Part shown: one piece after another, positions 25,112-33,441 of the stretch
How positions within the stretch are numbered: position 1 is the stretch's first letter
Layout: each line of letters opens with the position of its first letter
Source of the DNA: an uncultured Prochlorococcus sp.
GTDB lineage: Bacteria; Cyanobacteriota; Cyanobacteriia; PCC-6307; Cyanobiaceae
Direction of reading: 5' to 3'
Length of the DNA: 64,000 nt
NCBI GenBank assembly: GCA_902527105.1
Contig: CABZNT010000004.1
Span: 62,001-126,000, forward strand
The notes under the pieces: generated by a model
Database searches by the model: none
Seen by the model: the letters and a program-made list of their open reading frames with translations, nothing else
Told to the model about the DNA's origin: nothing
Made by a program: the position numbers and the translations under genes

Positions 25112-28100
25112 ATGAGTTTAAATACTTTAGTTGATTATATTTCTAACTCACAAATTACTTCTGAATTAATAAAAAGAATATCAAAAAACAAAGAATTAAA
25201 TATTATTGGTTCAAGTAGATATGCAAAATCAATAATCTTAGATAGCATCGCAAAAAAAGAGGGGAAAAATATATTATTAATTTGTCCTAATGTAGAAATT
25301 GCCTACAAATGGATTGGTTATTTTGAAAGTATAAATGATAAAGAAGTTTTATATTATCCTCCAATAGAACATTTACCATACGCATCGATTAATAAATCCA
25401 AAGAGATCGAATTTAGTCAGCTCACTGTTTTATCCAAATTAATCAAAAAAGAAAAAAATAAACCTAATATTGTTATATCTACAGAGAGATCACTACAACC
25501 TCATCTAATAAATAAAAACTTATTAATCGAAAACAACTTAGATTTACAAAAAGGGGTTCAAATCGAGATTCAAGAATTAGCAAATAAACTTACTTTGCTT
25601 GGTTATACAAAGGATAATGTAACTTCAATAGAAGGATTCTGGAGTAGGAGAGGGGAAATAATAGATATTTATCCTGTCAATAATGAGTTTCCTGTTAGAT
25701 TAGAATTTTTTGATAATGTAATTGAGAAAATAAGAGAATATGATCCTCATACACAGAAAACATTAGAAAGTATCAATAACATTGAAATAATACAGGCTGG
25801 ATTTGATTTGTTAATAAAAGATAAGTTAAATAATTTATCCAAGAACAATATTTTTAATTCAGAAGATATAAATAAAAATAATCTTGATCGTTATTTAGGA
25901 ATAATTGAAAAACAACCCTCAAATTTAATAGATTTTATAAATAAGGAAACGTTTCTTGTAATTGATGAATTAGAAGATTGTAAAAAATTTGCAAATAATT
26001 GGTATCTAGATTCAGAAAGTAATTTTGATAATTGTGCGTATGAATTAAATAAGAACCTTAAAAATAATGACATTAATTTAGAGGCCAAACCTAATTTGCA
26101 TTTTAAGTTTGACGAAATATTAAATTCACTTGGAAATTTTAATTTAATAAAATTTTACGAATTTGAATCTAAAATCAATATTGATAATAGGTTTCTATTA
26201 AGCGATAAAAGATTAAATTCATATTCTAAAAATATAGGAAAATTATCCAATGATATAAATAAAAACATAAAAAATAATGAAAAAGTATGGATTTTATCAG
26301 CACAGCCATTGAGAACTAGGACTCTACTTTTTGAGCACGAATGTAATACAAACATCCTAAACAATGCTTATGATATTGATGAAGCATTTAAGTCAATTAA
26401 TAATTCAACTCCTTTAATTTTAAAAAATAAGAACAATTATGAAATCGAGGGTTTTTATCTTCCGATATGGAAAGTTGTCCTAATAACAGATAAAGAATTA
26501 TTTTCTCAACAATCTCTTTTTAATAATGTATTTATAAGAAGAAAAAAGAGAAGTGTCAATTCAAATATAAATGTAAATAAGATTAGTCCTGGCGATTTTA
26601 TAGTTCATAAAAATCATGGAATAGGAAAATTTCTTAAAATAGAAAAAATAAATATAACTGGGGATTCAAGAGATTATTTAGTCATTCAGTATCAGGATGG
26701 GAAGATAAGTGTTGCAGCTGATCAACTTGGCAGTGTCAACAGATATAGATCTAGCGGAAAAATAAAGCCAAAAATAAATAAATTAGGCGGGACAGAATGG
26801 GAAAGAATAAAAGATAAAAATAAGAAACAAATCAAAAAAGTTGCTGTCGATATTTTAAAACTTTATGCAAAGAGAGAAAAATTAAAGGGGTACATTTATC
26901 CAGAAGATGGTCCTTGGCAAAATGAATTAGAGGAATCATTCCCTTATCAACCAACACCTGATCAAATTACTGCTGTGGAAGAAATTAAATGTGATATGGA
27001 AAGCGATAAGCCAATGGACAGACTAGTTTGTGGAGATGTAGGATTTGGCAAAACAGAAGTCGCTGTTCGGGCTATTTTTAAGGCTATTACATCTGGTAAA
27101 CAGGTAATATTACTAGCACCAACAACAATCCTAGCTCAGCAACATTGGAGAACAATAAACAATAGATTTTCACCTTACCCAATAAAAGTATCATTACTCA
27201 ATAGATTCAAAACCGTTAATGAAAGAAAGGAAATCTATGCAGGTTTGAAAAATAACAAAATTGATTTAGTTGTAGCAACTCACCAAATTTTAGGTAAAGA
27301 AATAGAAATCAAAAACTTAGGACTACTTGTTATTGATGAAGAACAAAGATTTGGTGTAAGGCAAAAAGAGAAAATTAAAAAAATCAAAAACAACATAGAC
27401 GTTTTAACTCTCTCGGCAACTCCAATTCCAAGAACTCTTTATATGAGCTTATCTGGACTAAGACAAATGAGCTTACTAAATACTCCTCCTCCATCAAGAA
27501 GATCAATAAAAACATATTTATCAGAAATAGATATGGATGTTATAAGAACTGCAATTAATCAAGAACTTGATAGGGGAGGTCAAATTTTTTATGTTCTTCC
27601 AAGAATTTCTGATATTGATCAAGCCGTAAACAAATTAACAAATATGTTTCCCAGTTTAAAATTTATTGTTGCTCATGGGCAAATGAACGAAACAGAGCTT
27701 GAAAATGCAATGATTGCTTTTAATAATGGAGAAGTAGATCTAATGATATGCACTACGATAATTGAAAGTGGATTAGACATTCCTAAAGTAAATACAATCA
27801 TTATTGAAGATTCTCACAAATTTGGCCTTTCACAACTTTATCAACTTAGAGGAAGAGTTGGTAGAAGTGGTGTACAAGCACATGCTTGGTTATTTTATCC
27901 AAATATAAATAAAATTAATGACGCTGCAAAACAAAGATTGAGAGCGATAAAAGACTTTTCAGAACTAGGAAGTGGATACCAACTTGCAATGAAAGACATG
28001 GAAATAAGAGGTGTTGGTAGTTTACTAGGTGAAGAACAAAGTGGAAAGGTTAATGCTATTGGATATGATTTATATATAGAAATGCTCCATGAAGCTATTT

Positions 28101-28621
28101 CAGAAATCAGTGGCCAAGAAATACCTGAAGTCAAGGATACTCAAATAGATCTACCAATAAATGCATTTATACCTGCAACATGGATTTTAAACAGAGAAGA
28201 GAAGCTGGAGGCTTACAAATCTGCTACTGAATGTTCAAATAATGATGAATTAACAGAATTAGCTACAGATTGGGTGAATAGATATGGAAACTTACCCAAA
28301 CCTGTTGAGTCTTTAATTATGATAATGAGACTAAAATTATTAGCTAAAAAATGTGGTTTTAATAAGATCAAGCTCAAAAAGCCAAACATCGTAATAGAGA
28401 CAAAATTAAAAAATTCTACATTTAAAATTCTTAAAAATTCATTGGCAAGTAGTGTTCAAAATAAATTTAATTTTAATGAAGGCGAACAATTATCAATCAT
28501 CACTATAAGGGGTTTAGGTGCAACTGAAATTCAAAATCAAATTGATCAACTAATGTTGTGGTTTGGATCTTTTGAAAGAGAAATAAGGAATTTCGATAAA
28601 GAACTTATTAAAAGAGAATAA
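25112..28621 (+). CDS. mfd: Transcription-repair coupling factor Mfd
   Basis: 1169 aa. The order is a UvrB-homology module (~10-330), a CarD-like RNA-polymerase-interacting domain (~495-560, SPGDFIVHKNHGIGKF), a translocase with Walker A GDVGFGKTEVA (~645) and DEEQ box VIDEEQRFG, motif III LSATPIPRTLYM, and motif VI QLRGRVGRSG. The C-terminal TRCF domain ends the protein. Mfd removes stalled RNA polymerase at DNA lesions and recruits UvrA. Complete and of normal length. Confidence 0.97.
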   Translation: MSLNTLVDYISNSQITSELIKRISKNKELNIIGSSRYAKSIILDSIAKKEGKNILLICPNVEIAYKWIGYFESINDKEVLYYPPIEHLPYASINKSKEIEFSQLTVLSKLIKKEKNKPNIVISTERSLQPHLINKNLLIENNLDLQKGVQIEIQELANKLTLLGYTKDNVTSIEGFWSRRGEIIDIYPVNNEFPVRLEFFDNVIEKIREYDPHTQKTLESINNIEIIQAGFDLLIKDKLNNLSKNNIFNSEDINKNNLDRYLGIIEKQPSNLIDFINKETFLVIDELEDCKKFANNWYLDSESNFDNCAYELNKNLKNNDINLEAKPNLHFKFDEILNSLGNFNLIKFYEFESKINIDNRFLLSDKRLNSYSKNIGKLSNDINKNIKNNEKVWILSAQPLRTRTLLFEHECNTNILNNAYDIDEAFKSINNSTPLILKNKNNYEIEGFYLPIWKVVLITDKELFSQQSLFNNVFIRRKKRSVNSNINVNKISPGDFIVHKNHGIGKFLKIEKINITGDSRDYLVIQYQDGKISVAADQLGSVNRYRSSGKIKPKINKLGGTEWERIKDKNKKQIKKVAVDILKLYAKREKLKGYIYPEDGPWQNELEESFPYQPTPDQITAVEEIKCDMESDKPMDRLVCGDVGFGKTEVAVRAIFKAITSGKQVILLAPTTILAQQHWRTINNRFSPYPIKVSLLNRFKTVNERKEIYAGLKNNKIDLVVATHQILGKEIEIKNLGLLVIDEEQRFGVRQKEKIKKIKNNIDVLTLSATPIPRTLYMSLSGLRQMSLLNTPPPSRRSIKTYLSEIDMDVIRTAINQELDRGGQIFYVLPRISDIDQAVNKLTNMFPSLKFIVAHGQMNETELENAMIAFNNGEVDLMICTTIIESGLDIPKVNTIIIEDSHKFGLSQLYQLRGRVGRSGVQAHAWLFYPNINKINDAAKQRLRAIKDFSELGSGYQLAMKDMEIRGVGSLLGEEQSGKVNAIGYDLYIEMLHEAISEISGQEIPEVKDTQIDLPINAFIPATWILNREEKLEAYKSATECSNNDELTELATDWVNRYGNLPKPVESLIMIMRLKLLAKKCGFNKIKLKKPNIVIETKLKNSTFKILKNSLASSVQNKFNFNEGEQLSIITIRGLGATEIQNQIDQLMLWFGSFEREIRNFDKELIKRE

Positions 28622-28642
28622 ATTATTAAATAATTATTTAAA

Positions 28643-28654
28643 ATCCGCGGATTA
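28643..28654. promoter_or_regulatory. AATCCGCGGATT palindrome
   Basis: A perfect 12-bp palindrome in the 72-bp gap between mfd and the small acidic gene. It could be an operator or the core of a short hairpin. No further evidence. Confidence 0.3.
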
Positions 28655-28693
28655 GTTTGATTTCGGTTAGGTTTATAAAAATTTATTTATTTT

Positions 28694-28855
28694 ATGGGTG
28701 AATATATAGACGTCGGAATCCAAACTTCGATTTTACCCTTATCAATTATTCTTTCATCAATTGTACTTGGCATATTCGCATTATTTGGAGAAGAAACAGA
28801 AAATGATGATGATGATTCGGATTCAGGAAGTGGTGGCCTAATGCAACCTATTTAA
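28694..28855 (+). CDS. 53-aa acidic single-pass membrane protein
   Basis: ATG 28694, TAA 28853-28855. One N-terminal helix (TSILPLSIILSSIVLGIFAL), then ENDDDDSDSGSGGLMQPI. The helix + Asp-run + Gly-Gly-Leu-x-x-Pro layout is shared with the island gene at 48280-48462, so the two look like paralogues. Convergent with the next gene, 2 bp apart. Function unknown. Confidence 0.65.
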   Translation: MGEYIDVGIQTSILPLSIILSSIVLGIFALFGEETENDDDDSDSGSGGLMQPI

Positions 28856-28857
28856 TA

Positions 28858-29226
28858 TTATTTATAAATAATTTGTTTTGACTTTCTCCTAGAGACTTTA
28901 AATAACCTATAAAAAGAACCTATCATTAAAATAAGAGCAGAAAAAGAGGAGACAAAAATAAAAATCACCAAAAATATTTGATAGAGATACGAAAAGAGAT
29001 CAATTAATAATAAAAAAGATTTATTAAATGTAGAAGGTAGATTTTGTAACAGCATGTTTTTATTAGGTATTAAATAATTTATATAAACTAATAAAAGACT
29101 CAAGATAAACAAAAAGAAAGATTCAGTAAATAATCTACTTTTTGATTTTCTTCTTAATTTTAATTTTTTTTTAAAAATATATTTATCAGATTTAATATTC
29201 AAATTTGGGATGTTTAGATCTGCCAT
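28858..29226 (-). CDS. Conserved membrane protein, unknown
   Basis: 122 aa. A very basic N terminus (~15-32, KKKLKLRRKSKSR) is followed by two strong helices (~35-50 and ~83-105). The basic C terminus reads SRRKSKQ. Positive-inside topology puts both termini in the cytoplasm. No family recognised. Confidence 0.6.
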   Translation of the reverse strand: MADLNIPNLNIKSDKYIFKKKLKLRRKSKSRLFTESFFLFILSLLLVYINYLIPNKNMLLQNLPSTFNKSFLLLIDLFSYLYQIFLVIFIFVSSFSALILMIGSFYRLFKVSRRKSKQIIYK

Positions 29227-29314
29227 AAATCACAGCTCAAAGAATAAATTTGAATAACTCTGAAACGAAATTAACCCATAGTATCGTGTTTGTATTTAAT
29301 ATGCTAATTGCTCT

Positions 29315-29902
29315 TTAATCAGCATTTATTAGTTCTTTTTTTTCTATACTTTCAAAAGGATTGTAAAAATAAATAAAGGAAGAAGAGAGTAGAATTAAAG
29401 AACAAATTGCAATAAACGGTGGAATAAAGAAATTGGAAAATTTAAGTTTTTTATTCAATCCATTTCTTAATTTTCCAGGAAAGTTATTGGGTACATCAGG
29501 TTTTTTTATTATTACTTTAGGCGATTCATTTAACTGATCAAAACAATTTATTGTATCTGAAAGTAATGAATTCCCAATCTTTAAAATTAAAGGCTTAACA
29601 TTTGGTTTAGAACTCTTAAGAACAATATTATGTATGTGAAGATTGTCGGCTTTTATATCAATTAATTTAGACTCAAATATTGGAATTTCGTTTTTTATTA
29701 AAAGATTTGAATAAATATAAAAAGCATTCATAATAGGTCCCAAATGCTCAATTTTACCTTCAATAAGTGGTTTATCAATTATGGTTAATTTCCATTGAGA
29801 AATTATAGATATTTGATCTTTATTTTCATTATTGGAATAATCTGGCAATCCGATTATTTCGAGATTTACTGAAGATTGATGAAATGACAATTTATTTTGC
29901 AT
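29315..29902 (-). CDS. DUF4335-like membrane-anchored protein
   Basis: 195 aa. A soluble beta-rich N domain (~1-115) starts with short strands such as SSVNLEIIGLPDYS. A proline-containing linker and one helix (~160-178, FIPPFIAICSLILLSSSFIYF) follow. In cyanobacteria DUF4335 genes lie directly downstream of DUF3038 genes, as here (4 bp gap), which is the main support. Function unknown. Confidence 0.6.
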   Translation of the reverse strand: MQNKLSFHQSSVNLEIIGLPDYSNNENKDQISIISQWKLTIIDKPLIEGKIEHLGPIMNAFYIYSNLLIKNEIPIFESKLIDIKADNLHIHNIVLKSSKPNVKPLILKIGNSLLSDTINCFDQLNESPKVIIKKPDVPNNFPGKLRNGLNKKLKFSNFFIPPFIAICSLILLSSSFIYFYNPFESIEKKELINAD

Positions 29903-29906
29903 GATA

Positions 29907-30431
29907 TTAAAATTCGTATAAAAAATTCTTCAACTTTTGATAACCCTGATTTGAAATGCAAAATGATAAAGTAAGCAAAGATTTAATGATAATTTCATCA
30001 TTTTCAGCTTTATTTAAAAGCTTCTTCACTCTCATACTATCCATATTAAATCTCTCTTTAATCAACTCAATAAATCTTTTATTAAAATCATTCCAAATAA
30101 TTGAATTCTCTTCAAGATCTTCTTTAGATTTTAGTATCTCTCTGATATAAGGATATAAGTATTTAGACATTTCAACTGTAACTCTAATTAATGCATCGAA
30201 TTCGTTTAATTTAATATTGTTGCCAACATAAGATTTTCTCAATGGATTATTGTTCCTTAATTTCCAAATAGTAACTTTATTTGGTATAACATTATTTAAA
30301 TTAAGTTTATTTGATAAGGCGTAAATGGACTGTATGCCATTTAAATCAATAGTTTCTAATATTAATAAAAATAAATCAAGCTTCTCTATAGATTTTCTTG
30401 ATACCTGTTTTCCTCTAGTTAAAACTGTAAT
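29907..30431 (-). CDS. DUF3038 family protein with apparent non-canonical AUU start
   Basis: The first usual start in frame is TTG at 30240-30242, giving 111 aa. The same frame stays open for 63 more codons to an in-frame TAA at 30438-30440, and that extension contains the conserved DUF3038 N-terminal region (KLDLFLLILETIDLNG; VTIWKLRNNNPLRK). No ATG, GTG or TTG exists in the extension. ATT at 30429-30431 is the best candidate, 25 bp downstream of a TATAAT at 30456-30461. The full product would be 174 aa. Alternatives are initiation at TTG with loss of the N half, or a point mutation of an ancestral ATG. DUF4335 follows 4 bp later. Confidence 0.65.
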   Translation of the reverse strand: MTVLTRGKQVSRKSIEKLDLFLLILETIDLNGIQSIYALSNKLNLNNVIPNKVTIWKLRNNNPLRKSYVGNNIKLNEFDALIRVTVEMSKYLYPYIREILKSKEDLEENSIIWNDFNKRFIELIKERFNMDSMRVKKLLNKAENDEIIIKSLLTLSFCISNQGYQKLKNFLYEF

Positions 30432-30455
30432 TGTTCTTTATTAGAATATGTACTA

Positions 30456-30461
30456 ATTATA
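30456..30461 (-). promoter_or_regulatory. -10 box for the DUF3038/DUF4335 genes
   Basis: TATAAT on the minus strand in the 39-bp gap after the DUF2949 stop. The expected RNA start lies ~7 nt downstream, leaving an 18-nt leader before the ATT codon at 30431. This fits initiation there rather than at the TTG almost 190 nt further on. Confidence 0.5.
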
Positions 30462-30470
30462 ACAGAATTA

Positions 30471-30668
30471 TTAATCCATTTTTTGAAATAAAAATGAATA
30501 TAACTTATCCAGTTCTTCAATAGTTAGCATTCCATAACTCCATAATAATATTGGTAGTGGAGTGTTATTTTTTATCGATAATTTTATAGCGAGTTCAATA
30601 GAAGACTCATCTAAACCTACTACATTTAATAAATAAACTATCATTTCTCTAGATACATAATTATTCAT
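30471..30668 (-). CDS. DUF2949 family small protein
   Basis: 65 aa. The pattern LLNVVGLDESSIELAIK...PLPILLWSYGMLTIEELDKLYSFL matches the DUF2949 family of cyanobacteria: two helices, then 'LPxxLWxYGLxxxxQLxxL'. Soluble. Function unknown. Spaced 5 bp after the UbiH-like gene downstream of it. Confidence 0.75.
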   Translation of the reverse strand: MNNYVSREMIVYLLNVVGLDESSIELAIKLSIKNNTPLPILLWSYGMLTIEELDKLYSFLFQKMD

Positions 30669-30673
30669 GAGTT

Positions 30674-31828
30674 CTATTTAATACTTGAATAAATTAGAGA
30701 TTTAGTCATTTGATTGAGGACTAATTTTCTTATAAAAAGAAAATTATTTAAAAGTAAAAATGCAAATTTCCTTATTGGAAATAAAAAAAGATTTCTATTA
30801 GCAAAAATTGAGATCAATGAGTCAGTTATGAAAATAGTAACGATAATATCTAAAATCCTGCTTGAAACATATTTAAATTTAAATAAAAACAATTGCATTT
30901 TAGTGATAGCATTATTTTCATTAAAAATATCAAAAATAGTATTAACGTCTCTCCAACAAGTATTTAGACCCTGACCTCCAACAGGATGAAATGTATGAAA
31001 TGCATCCCCTACAAAAACAAATTTTTTAAGATTTAAAACTGGTAAATTTAAAGATAATGAAACAGGAAAAATATTACATTCGCCAATTATTTGATCCAAC
31101 TTAAATTCATCAGGCAAGATAGTTGATAAATTATCCATTAAAAAATTCTTATCAGAATTTAACCTTTCAATAGCCTTTAATGTATTGGAAGTCCAAATTA
31201 CTTGATATAAGTTTTTTTCTAAAGGTAATAATGCAAGTGGGCCTTCTTTTCTAAAAATTTCATAAGCTCGCTTTTCGCAATGCCCTCTAAGAGAAACTTT
31301 AAAAGTTAAACAAGACTGGCTATAAGATTTTTTTATAACTATATAATTCAACAATTTTTTATCAAGTGAGTTTGCTCCTGTAGAAAAGAATTGATAATCA
31401 AATAATATTTTTTTACTTAACAATCTCTGTGGCGTTATAAAAAAAATATTTTCATAATTATCAATCTCCTGAAAAAAAACATTCATAAGATCTGAATGTT
31501 TAACTACCCAGCCAATATTTTCGGCAGAACTTATATCTTCATCTAAATCAAAAGTGGATAAGTTGGTCAAAGCAGAAGTTACGCTATCTGAAATAGAAAG
31601 GGTATCAAAGCCAAATAAAAATGGCTCTAATTTTTCCCAAAGTCTGAATTTAGATAAGATTTTTTTTGTTGAGTGAGTAATGGCATAAGTTTTATCTTTA
31701 TAAATTAATCTATCTTTTGTTAATAAATCAGTTAAAAAAATATTGCAATCAAATTTTGAAAGTGCAATAGAAAGTAATAAACCTGTGGGACCCGATCCAA
31801 CAATTTTAAAATTGAATTTATTTTTCAT
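30674..31828 (-). CDS. FAD-dependent aromatic-ring hydroxylase (UbiH/Coq6-like)
   Basis: 384 aa. The N-terminal dinucleotide-binding motif GSGPTGLLLSIALS binds ADP of FAD. Near residue ~270, VGDAFHTFHPVGGQGLNT is the GD box of UbiH-type flavin monooxygenases. A C-terminal hydrophobic helix may tether it to the membrane. The family hydroxylates quinone precursors; the actual substrate in Prochlorococcus cannot be told from sequence. Confidence 0.8.
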   Translation of the reverse strand: MKNKFNFKIVGSGPTGLLLSIALSKFDCNIFLTDLLTKDRLIYKDKTYAITHSTKKILSKFRLWEKLEPFLFGFDTLSISDSVTSALTNLSTFDLDEDISSAENIGWVVKHSDLMNVFFQEIDNYENIFFITPQRLLSKKILFDYQFFSTGANSLDKKLLNYIVIKKSYSQSCLTFKVSLRGHCEKRAYEIFRKEGPLALLPLEKNLYQVIWTSNTLKAIERLNSDKNFLMDNLSTILPDEFKLDQIIGECNIFPVSLSLNLPVLNLKKFVFVGDAFHTFHPVGGQGLNTCWRDVNTIFDIFNENNAITKMQLFLFKFKYVSSRILDIIVTIFITDSLISIFANRNLFLFPIRKFAFLLLNNFLFIRKLVLNQMTKSLIYSSIK

Positions 31829-31847
31829 CAGATAATATAAATATCAA

Positions 31848-32489
31848 CTATCTATTCAAATAAATATAACAAATTTCCTCAAATGCTGGTCTTAATAAAT
31901 AGGGATACTCACCAACCCATAAGTTAATTTCAGGAAGCCAAGCATCGGTCAAATAAAAATCTCTGTCAAAATTACGGTTATCAGATGTTAATAAACATCT
32001 AATACTAGAACCCACTCTAATTTGACTGTGCTTATTTTCCATGGGAAAACTTAACTTTTCCAAATAACCATCTTCATCTTCTAATTCAAGTACTAACCAA
32101 GTCCTTTTGTTTTCAATAACTTCTAATCGTCCTTCTCTATTAGATTGTTCTCTTGAACTTTCAATCTTTTCTGTTTTATAGATGTCTGATACATAACCAT
32201 CAAATATAGAAAAAAATTTATATTTTCTTAATTGCAAATTTTTTCTACTTGATTCAAGAATTGGTCCCCAGATGATATACAAAAAGAAGGCTACACAAAG
32301 CAATAACCAGAAGTTATTTGTTTGATCTCCCGTCGAACTAATGATTAATGAGATAAATCCACCAATTGAAGAAACTATTACTCTTTGAAGAATTTTTCTT
32401 GGATTACCCAAAGTGTACTTAAATTGAGTTCCGGTACCCACCGCAGGAATAAGTTTTGAAATTTGATTTGAATTAATTGGAATGAGCAT
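31848..32489 (-). CDS. Conserved cyanobacterial membrane protein
   Basis: 213 aa. Two helices (~38-54 and ~60-76) follow a polar N terminus with PAVGTGTQFKYTLGNPRKILQR. A ~130-residue soluble C domain includes GYVSDIYKTEK and WLPEINLWVGEYPYL near the end. Complete, and just 1 bp downstream of dapB. The family is familiar as a conserved cyanobacterial hypothetical, but I know no demonstrated function. Confidence 0.65.
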   Translation of the reverse strand: MLIPINSNQISKLIPAVGTGTQFKYTLGNPRKILQRVIVSSIGGFISLIISSTGDQTNNFWLLLCVAFFLYIIWGPILESSRKNLQLRKYKFFSIFDGYVSDIYKTEKIESSREQSNREGRLEVIENKRTWLVLELEDEDGYLEKLSFPMENKHSQIRVGSSIRCLLTSDNRNFDRDFYLTDAWLPEINLWVGEYPYLLRPAFEEICYIYLNR

Positions 32490-32490
32490 T

Positions 32491-33339
32491 TTAAAAAATC
32501 AATTTTTCAAGTCCGTAAACTAAAGTTTCATAATTACCTATTTTTTTAATAGCTTGTAAAACACCTGGCATATATGCCTTTCGATCAATAGTGTCATGCT
32601 TAATTGTGTAAGTTTCACCAGGAGATCCCATAATTACTAACTGATGTGCTAATAATCCAGGTAATCGTACAGAATGTATGTTAATTCCTGAATCTCTGAC
32701 CCCTCCTCGCACACCTTTCAATGACTCAGACTCTTTCACTAAACTCTGATTAAATTTCTTTGGATATTCTTCAATCATTTCTGCAGTTTTTATACAAGTC
32801 CCACTAGGGGAATCAGCTTTTTGATTATGATGCATCTCTATTAATTCAATATTGTCATAAAACTTTGCGGCTACAGATGCTGCCTGTTGAAGAAGAACCA
32901 TTCCTACTGAAAAATTAGGAATTATTGCACAACCAACAGATGCCTTCTCAGCAAAAACAGACAAATCTTTTATTTGCGAAGGAGAAAGTCCTGTAGTTCC
33001 GATCACTGGTGAAATACCGTATGCGATAGCAGATCTAGTATTTTCATAAACAGAATCAGGATGAGTAAAATCTACCAGAACAGGTTTGATATTTTCATTT
33101 CTATAATTTTGACTAACAGAACATAAAGTTCCTTCAAAATCATTAGAAACAAAAACATCACAATTTTTTACCTTCAATAGTTCAGAAATATTTGAGCCAT
33201 TATTTTTTTCATTTATGTCAATTGCTGCAACAAGTTCACAATCCGTAGAATTTAATACTGTATTCACAACTTCGCCACCCATTCTGCCTAAAGCTCCGGA
33301 TACTAGTACTGGTATAGGTTTTTGAGAATTTTCAATCAT
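32491..33339 (-). CDS. dapB: 4-hydroxy-tetrahydrodipicolinate reductase
   Basis: 282 aa. The N-terminal Rossmann motif [11 protein letters not shown] binds NAD(P)H, and [14 protein letters not shown] carries the catalytic histidines and substrate-binding KxDxPSGT. DapB reduces dihydrodipicolinate in lysine and peptidoglycan (diaminopimelate) synthesis. Divergent from chlH with a 102-bp shared regulatory gap. Confidence 0.95.
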   Translation of the reverse strand: MIENSQKPIPVLVSGALGRMGGEVVNTVLNSTDCELVAAIDINEKNNGSNISELLKVKNCDVFVSNDFEGTLCSVSQNYRNENIKPVLVDFTHPDSVYENTRSAIAYGISPVIGTTGLSPSQIKDLSVFAEKASVGCAIIPNFSVGMVLLQQAASVAAKFYDNIELIEMHHNQKADSPSGTCIKTAEMIEEYPKKFNQSLVKESESLKGVRGGVRDSGINIHSVRLPGLLAHQLVIMGSPGETYTIKHDTIDRKAYMPGVLQAIKKIGNYETLVYGLEKLIF

Positions 33340-33441
33340 TTTTGTAAAAAATTTTTTTTTAAAGGTTGTTACACGCTATTTATATTGCACACAATAACGT
33401 CTTTTCACTCGTAGGCTGGTAGAAATACTCAAAGAAAATCA

